Source of the DNA: Isoetes taiwanensis
Taxonomy: Eukaryota; Streptophyta; Lycopodiopsida; Isoetales; Isoetaceae
DNA length: 64,000 nucleotides
Direction: 5' to 3'
Assembly (NCBI GenBank): GCA_021234155.1
Contig: JAJEKV010000006.1
Span: 10,261,003-10,325,002 of the forward strand
Position numbers and translations under genes: made by a program. Below are positions 58,354 to 64,000 of this stretch, in pieces. Numbering within the stretch: the stretch's first letter is position 1; each line of letters starts with the position of its first letter. The notes under the pieces were generated by a model, which saw only the letters and a list, made by a program, of their open reading frames with translations, made no database searches and had not been told where the DNA came from.

Positions 58354-60110
58354 GTAAACAACCTCTGTCGATCAATTTGTCTGTACAGCCATCCACAACA
58401 GTTTACAATCTTTATCCTGCATCAGTATTTAGACTTCACTTCTAAATAATATGGGCTAACACAAGTAGGCAAAATGAGATCAATATTATCTGATTATAAA
58501 TGTTGAAATGCAAGAAGTTGAGAATGTACTATTGAGCCCGTCCTGCTTGCAACACAAGTGCTCTAGCATAAATATGCCAGATTTTGTGCTATATACCATA
58601 CTTGTAGTTGAAATTCTAATGTTGTGCCGGTTTAATTATCGTGCATTCCATTACCCATCTAAACCCAGTTCCATTCTTTGGGCATTCTTTGGAAACACGA
58701 TGCCCAGACAAACATGCTAGAAGTGGAAGACGAACCAGATGGGTACAAAACCCAGCCAATAGCCAGGCTAGGTCTTTAGTGTCAATTATCAATCTTGCAT
58801 AGCAACAACAAAATGGCTATCCAATCGGTTAGAAGCTAAATAGATATTTCAAGTCCGATACCTTCATGAAATTCATGTGAATTTCTAAAGGACATCTATC
58901 AGGACCTTATGTTGAACTTCCTCTGGTAAGAATTCTAAGGTTTTATATACCATGTAAGCAACCAGGTAATTGCAAGTCTTCTACATTGAAGTCTAGAATC
59001 CGGTGGCTTTTTGTGCAATGGGAGGCTATTCACTCTTGCCCTATCAATGAGATCATACCATACCTCTGAACTTGCCTTCGGGCCTTTTTGATAGGTTCTG
59101 TCTCAAATTTATGTTGGTTTACTTGATAGTAAGTTCTGTTAGTTAGTGTTGCTACAGTATTTGTTTCTTTAATCTCCCACGATACAGTAGACTAAGTTTC
59201 TTTGGAAGCATACCGTGAGGTCATATACATGTTGTGATGCAGTATTATGTCAGTTGCATTGGAATGATGTAATATTCTGTTCAGTTGCATCATAGCATCA
59301 TCTCCATCAAGATGATTACCCTCGGCAACCATCCCTTTTGGTTTCAAAATCGTTTTTCCCTTTTGGTTTCAAATCCAAAATCATTTTTTCCTCTCGGCTT
59401 CAAGAAAAAAGCAAGCTATCTTCCTCAGCAGCTAGATGAAGATAAGGACCGGTTTTGTGCAAAAATAAGGCTTCTAGAACATTGTATATAACACCAAAGT
59501 CGACATCTCGATTTTAGATGGCTAATCTGGGTTGTTTATTGTGCCCGACATTTCCTTTTTCTTTTCCAAAGACATACTTTTTTGCATGTTAGAATTCTGA
59601 TAATTCTTGCAGGGTCGTCGATGCTATTGACAAAGGCATTGCACTGCTTTTTTGAAAAGCCATTTGAGAGGATGTTTTCCCTAGAAGGGATCGATTAGTG
59701 CATCTCTATAGGAAGAAGATAGTTTCAATCTGTTCTTATAGCAATGGAAGAAGAGGTGCAGATAAATGTGCTCCATAATACGTGCTCATCCTGGCAGTTC
59801 CCAAGTACTAAGGTAAGCACTAGGCTGTTTGATTATTGCGTCATCTTTCTAGGTAGTGGATCTTTGCATATGCGAACCTTTGCAGTTAAAGAAATTTGGA
59901 ATTAACAAATTGGGTCTTCATGTCTTGCTATCCTTGGCAAGTTCGAAAGATTATTTAGCCTTAAGCGTTGATTAACCAATTGACTCTTTATGTTGTTGTT
60001 ATCGACAGTTTGAAAGATTATAGCTTAAAGCCTCAGTTTTGAAACTAGCGTGGACTGGAGGTAATGCTTTCTTTTCCTTATTGATTTTTGTTCACAGGCT
60101 CTCCGCCTCG
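58354..60110. other. Intergenic, no gene seen
   Basis: No further POLD1 exon was found. Near 59335-59375 'CCCTTTTGGTTTCAAA' occurs twice. Otherwise unstructured. Confidence 0.5.
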
Positions 60111-60674
60111 TGCGCCTGCCGCCTAGGCGCCTGAGGCGCCCAAGGCCCGTTCAAGCTCATGTGATATCTTGTTCAAGTGGAAGCATCAAGCACAAGCCCA
60201 GCCATACCAACAGCACCTCACGTCGGCAGCAGCAACCTGCTTCATAGCAACCTGCAAAGGACCAGCTTCAAAGCAACCTGCACAGAACCGGCTTCATAAC
60301 AATATTTGTTAGTATATTTGACCGGCTTCGTAGCAAAGGATTCGGTGATGCTGCAAAGGGCCGGCTTCATAACCTCATTCAATCCAGGATGCAATCGGTC
60401 TGGTCGGCAGTTACAGTTATAGCAAATTCTGTGCAGCTCCCTCTGGACAGTTGGGCGCAGGTTCTAGAAATATTGGAGCACCTAATGAAAGTATACATAG
60501 GGCATGCTACTAGCTCCCCTTTGCCACCAGACAGATCAGCACACATCTTCCGCTCGGATGCCATGGCAGGACCGAGGCACTCGCAGGTAATGCCTAGCCA
60601 TAGCCATGTCCACGATGACCGTCGATCGCGGCTCGGCGAGACGATGTGATACCGAGAGGCTCCCATCCGGAAGT

Positions 60675-60880
60675 GAATGTTCACATGCAAGATGCAGCTC
60701 AGGAACATGCACAGGAACCAACAAGAGCCGTCCGATAGCACATTGAATGTTCAGATGCAAGATGCGGCTCGGGGGGCATGCAGGGAACCCGGCAAAGTGT
60801 TCGATAGTACATTGAATGTTGGGATGCAAAAGATGCGGCTTCGGGGAACATGCGAGGGAACCAACAAGAGCGTCCGAGTA
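60675..60880. repeat. About 70-bp tandem repeat, three copies
   Basis: Units start at 60675, 60745 and 60814 with GAATGTT(C/G)..ATGCAA(A)GATGC and share 'GGAACCAACAAGAG'-like ends. It is GC-rich. The open frames on both strands here result from the repeat. Confidence 0.85.
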
Positions 60881-60999
60881 GCTACGAGAACATGTATGGG
60901 CGATCGAAAGGGGCCGATTTCCTTCAACTTCGTCTAGTAGGCGTCCGGACATAGCCTCTTGCTTTCGGATAAGCGAGACTGCGCATATTTTTTCCGGAT

Positions 61000-61515
61000 A
61001 TTATGCACATCGAGTCCGAAACTTTTTGGGTGGCGCCGGTGGCGCCATCCAAACCGACCAGCCACGCCATCTTCTATACGGTAACCCGGCATCCCGGGCC
61101 AGGCTATACATGCTCTGACATGGGAGTCACCTCAAGGGCACCCCATTTTCGATCCAGGAAGACCTTTCCCCAGTTCAATTAACTCGGCGGCGTGATGAGT
61201 TATGTAAGGTTCGAGAGGCGAGGCTTAAAAAAAAATGGGCAGTCTATCGGGGAGGTGGCACACTTATTCTTGATCAGTGGCCTCAAAACCCCTGGTTAGG
61301 TTACATCTAATCGCACCAGGAGATACGTCCAGTCACTTGTGCTCGACTCAAGTCTGCTTTTGCTCTGTTCTTAAGTACTTCGGCATTGTTTTTGTGCTTG
61401 TTTTGTTTTGGCCCTTTTTTATTCGGGCTTATGCCCCTCCTTCATGTATTGGGTCCCATAACCCGATTGGGGTTCCGTGGACGATAAAATCTTTATCTTT
61501 ATCTTTTTGGTAGCA
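61000..61515. other. GC-rich to AT-rich transition, no gene seen
   Basis: Contains a GGCGCCGGTGGCGCC palindrome near 61033 and a poly-A stretch near 61228. No coding motif. It may be a transposon edge. Confidence 0.35.
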
Positions 61516-61517
61516 AA

Positions 61518-62222
61518 TTATGTTTTGCTCTATTTGACTCATTTAGACTATGAATTTGAGGACTATACGCCAGATGCTTTTGTAGGACACTCACTAAAAA
61601 ATTCTCATGGATAAAAAAATAGAGTTTTTTCTTTTTAAAGTTGTGTCCTTTAGATGCTCTGCTGTCAAGCTAGGACAGCAAATCGATTTTGTCATTCTTG
61701 ACATATCTATAATAAGAATTTGAAGATCGTGTGCCTAGCATTATTAGTTTTAGATCTTTTTGCAAGCTTTCTAAAGTATGACCTTGCAAGCTAATAAAAT
61801 AGAGCTTTGCTTTGCAAGTTGTAGCTAAAACTGGAAAATAATTTTATTTCATGCAGTTATGTTATGGTTGATATGTTTTGTTTTATTTGATCCATGCAAA
61901 CTATGAATTTGAGAAATATGGACCTAAGTGCTTTCATAGCATGCTCAACTAAGCTTTGGAATAACTGCTGATGATTTAAAAGCAAAGGTTTCTTTTTGAA
62001 GTTGTGTCCTTGACATTGTTGTGCTGTCAAACTAGGATAGCAAGTGGATTTTGTCATTTTTGACATAGTTACAATAAAAATTTGAAGATCATGTACCTAG
62101 CATTATTTTTAGATCTTCTTGCAGGCTTTTCAATGGATACTCTTGCTAATGAAACAGAGCTTTGCATTGCAAGTTATGGAAAATAGAAAATGATTTATTT
62201 CATGCAATTATGCTATTGTTGA
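61518..62222. repeat. About 353-bp tandem duplication
   Basis: 61518-61870 and 61871-62222 share blocks such as 'GAAGTTGTGTCCTT', 'CTGTCAA(G/A)CTAGGA(C/T)AGCAA' and 'CCTAGCATTATT', and a third unit begins at about 62222. The copies are well diverged. Confidence 0.8.
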
Positions 62223-62845
62223 TATGTTTTTTGTTTTTTCCAGTTCTATTTTATGCAATTGTATTATGGTTCATGTTGTTTAAATGGCATGGATTGCTTG
62301 GCGTTGCTGCATATATGGCGATCTGCATGCGTGATGCCAGGCTGTTTCATCAGCATACTTGTAATATAGTATTTTTGTGTGAGCTAATGTTTATACTCTG
62401 GTGTCTTATAATAAATGTAGCAGGGAAGTCCATATCTAAAGGCATCATATTTTTTAGTTTATTCACATGGATGATTGTAGACAAACATTATCTGCCATTA
62501 CGAACCATTGATACATGAATTTATCATCTTTGTCTCTTGTCGTTGTTTATTTTAAGATTGTCTTTTATCGAGTAAAACATGTTCACAAATTTTGAATTTA
62601 TAAACAATTTCAAATTGCAGGTAAGAAACTGACACATTGTACCCATCCATCAGCAATGGTTGCTATGTAGACCAAAAAGACTCTATTTGATAGTGACATC
62701 TTCATTCTGGCATTCTTAACAATGGCTACAATTGGAGTGCACTGTTGAAAGTGAAAGGCAGAATAAAAATGCAAAGATGGAACAAACAAAAAAGATGCAA
62801 GCTAACAGGTGATTATGAAGTGATTATGAAGTGATCGATGCCATT

Positions 62846-63037
62846 ACACACACATACCTGAAGCAGTGTATCTAGTGTTTATTTTATGTGCAGGTGTAGA
62901 TTTAGCAGCACAAAATACAACTTTTACTTTAAGTTATGAACCCACACACACATACCTGAAGCAGTGTATCTAGGGATTATTTTATGTGCAGGTGTAGATT
63001 TAGCAGCACAAAATACAACTTTTACTATAAGTTATGA
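62846..63037. repeat. About 95-bp tandem duplication
   Basis: Two nearly identical adjacent units containing 'CATACCTGAAGCAGTGTATC' and 'TTTAGCAGCACAAAATACAA'; a recent duplication. Confidence 0.9.
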
Positions 63038-63459
63038 CCCTAGTTGAGGAATGAAGAGGCTTACAATTTTATATAAGGTATATTGTATGAGGTGGATTAT
63101 ATTATTTCCTCCATGTTTCTCCAATTTATTGCTTCCATAGCCATATGTATCCTCATGTTCTTCAGGTGTTAGCCAATGTCTAATTTCATTCTCTCCATGC
63201 CATTCTATTTCACTATGCATGACAAGTTGGAGTTTGAACATGAAACAAGAGATGCTTCTGTTGTTAAATGAATTTTATATTGCAAAATGTGTTTTTCAAT
63301 TTGATAGGGAGAAGCATGGTGTTCTTGAGCTTGATTAACCGTAATCATTCATGCTAACCATGTTCTCAAGCCATTCTTGCTATTAAATTGAACCCAATGC
63401 AGATCCTGGAAATATAAACATTAGAGTTTTTTTTGAGGTCAAATAAGGGCCTTGTAAGA

Positions 63460-64000
63460 ATATATTAGGGGGGCCGCCACGTAGGATTCCGAACCTAGCT
63501 TCCCCCCCTCCATACCTAACTTTCACTCTCCCCTAACCTAACTTCCCCCCCTCCGAACCTAACCTCGTACCTAACTTTCCAATCATTATTTCCTAACGAC
63601 CTGAATATTTGATGATTACATCTAAGATTTTCATTTTCCCACCATCGAGCGTCAGCCATCGAGCTTCAGCGCCATCGAGCTTGCTATCGAGCTTGCCCTC
63701 GCACCATCGAGCTTGCCATCGTGCCATCTGTTGAGTCTGTGCCTCACGGTGCGGGACTATTCATCGCATACAACGGACCCGAGGTCAAGCTCAAGGATCC
63801 TCGATCGATACGGGTCAGCCATCAAAGGCTCGTGAAGACCAAGCGGTGAACCCCCCTTGATCAAAGCTGCGTCGTCCCGGAGTCAACAAGCGGCTTCGGA
63901 CAAGTGATGACGTCCTTGCGCGTGTCGGCGTCATCGTGATTCTAGGCATTTAAAGAACGCGCCAACATTCCTCCATCGAGGCCTCCTTCGGGGAGTTGGC
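63460..64000. other. GC-rich edge region, possible transposon start
   Basis: Sequence changes abruptly near 63465 to GC-rich DNA with repeated AACCTAACTT(C/T)CC and then ATCGAGC units. No recognisable protein. Confidence 0.35.
63641..63720. repeat. CCATCGAGCTT minisatellite
   Basis: Five to six imperfect 12-17-base units built on CATCGAGCTT(G/C). Confidence 0.8.

Noticed and set aside
60536-60952. A 138-codon minus-strand frame
   Set aside because: It is produced by the 70-bp tandem repeat and has no domain.
1-64000. CRISPR arrays, bacterial operons or origins
   Set aside because: The sequence is eukaryotic; the repeats found are tandem duplications or transposon ends with no spacer structure.

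Overview
This window looks like nuclear DNA of a land plant with a large, repeat-rich genome, probably a fern or a related seed-free vascular plant. The evidence is an intron-rich plant gene with GT-AG exons, a PPR remnant of the organelle-editing type, plant-type LTR retrotransposons primed by initiator-tRNA-Met, a plant LINE, a tRNA-derived SINE, MITEs and a scrap of organellar rRNA. The species is inference only.

Layout. 0-7 kb is intergenic: an organellar 23S/26S rRNA scrap, a tRNA-derived SINE, short tandem duplications and an 856-bp PIF/Harbinger-like MITE. 7.0-13.4 kb (minus) holds the one well-preserved host gene, an 11-exon gene for a protein with two tandem lysozyme/transglycosylase-like (SLT/GH23) domains. 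The DNA just 5' of its start codon is tandemly duplicated (13.44-19.05 and 19.05-42.31 kb). Copy 1 contains an extra 4.1-kb block with a broken PPR gene. Copy 2 is split by a 22-kb transposon nest.

The nest (20,131-42,123) is a Ty3/Gypsy element with 1.55-kb LTRs and a perfect TGAAT target duplication. A LINE (24,250-33,068, minus) is inserted in its second ORF, and a Ty1/Copia element (27,378-32,122, ATATC duplication) is inserted in that LINE. The Gypsy element carries several ORFs ahead of gag. The first contains a histone H3 fold, including a piece of the H3 tail and almost the whole fold. A chromodomain-like segment lies at the integrase end.

42.3-51 kb holds more relics: a degenerate gene of unknown type, a DUF3504/Crypton-like tyrosine recombinase, a gag-like pseudogene, and a second, diverged H3-fold ORF on the minus strand. 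That second H3 ORF is split by a MULE-like DNA transposon (48,193-49,980) encoding a SWIM zinc-finger protein. Removing the MULE and one target duplication makes the H3-like frame continuous. Two unrelated positions with H3 folds behind charged N-terminal regions are the main novelty here.

51-64 kb is mostly non-coding. It has a possible long LTR (50,965-53,970), a five-exon fragment of the DNA polymerase delta catalytic subunit (57.4-58.35 kb) and several tandem duplications.
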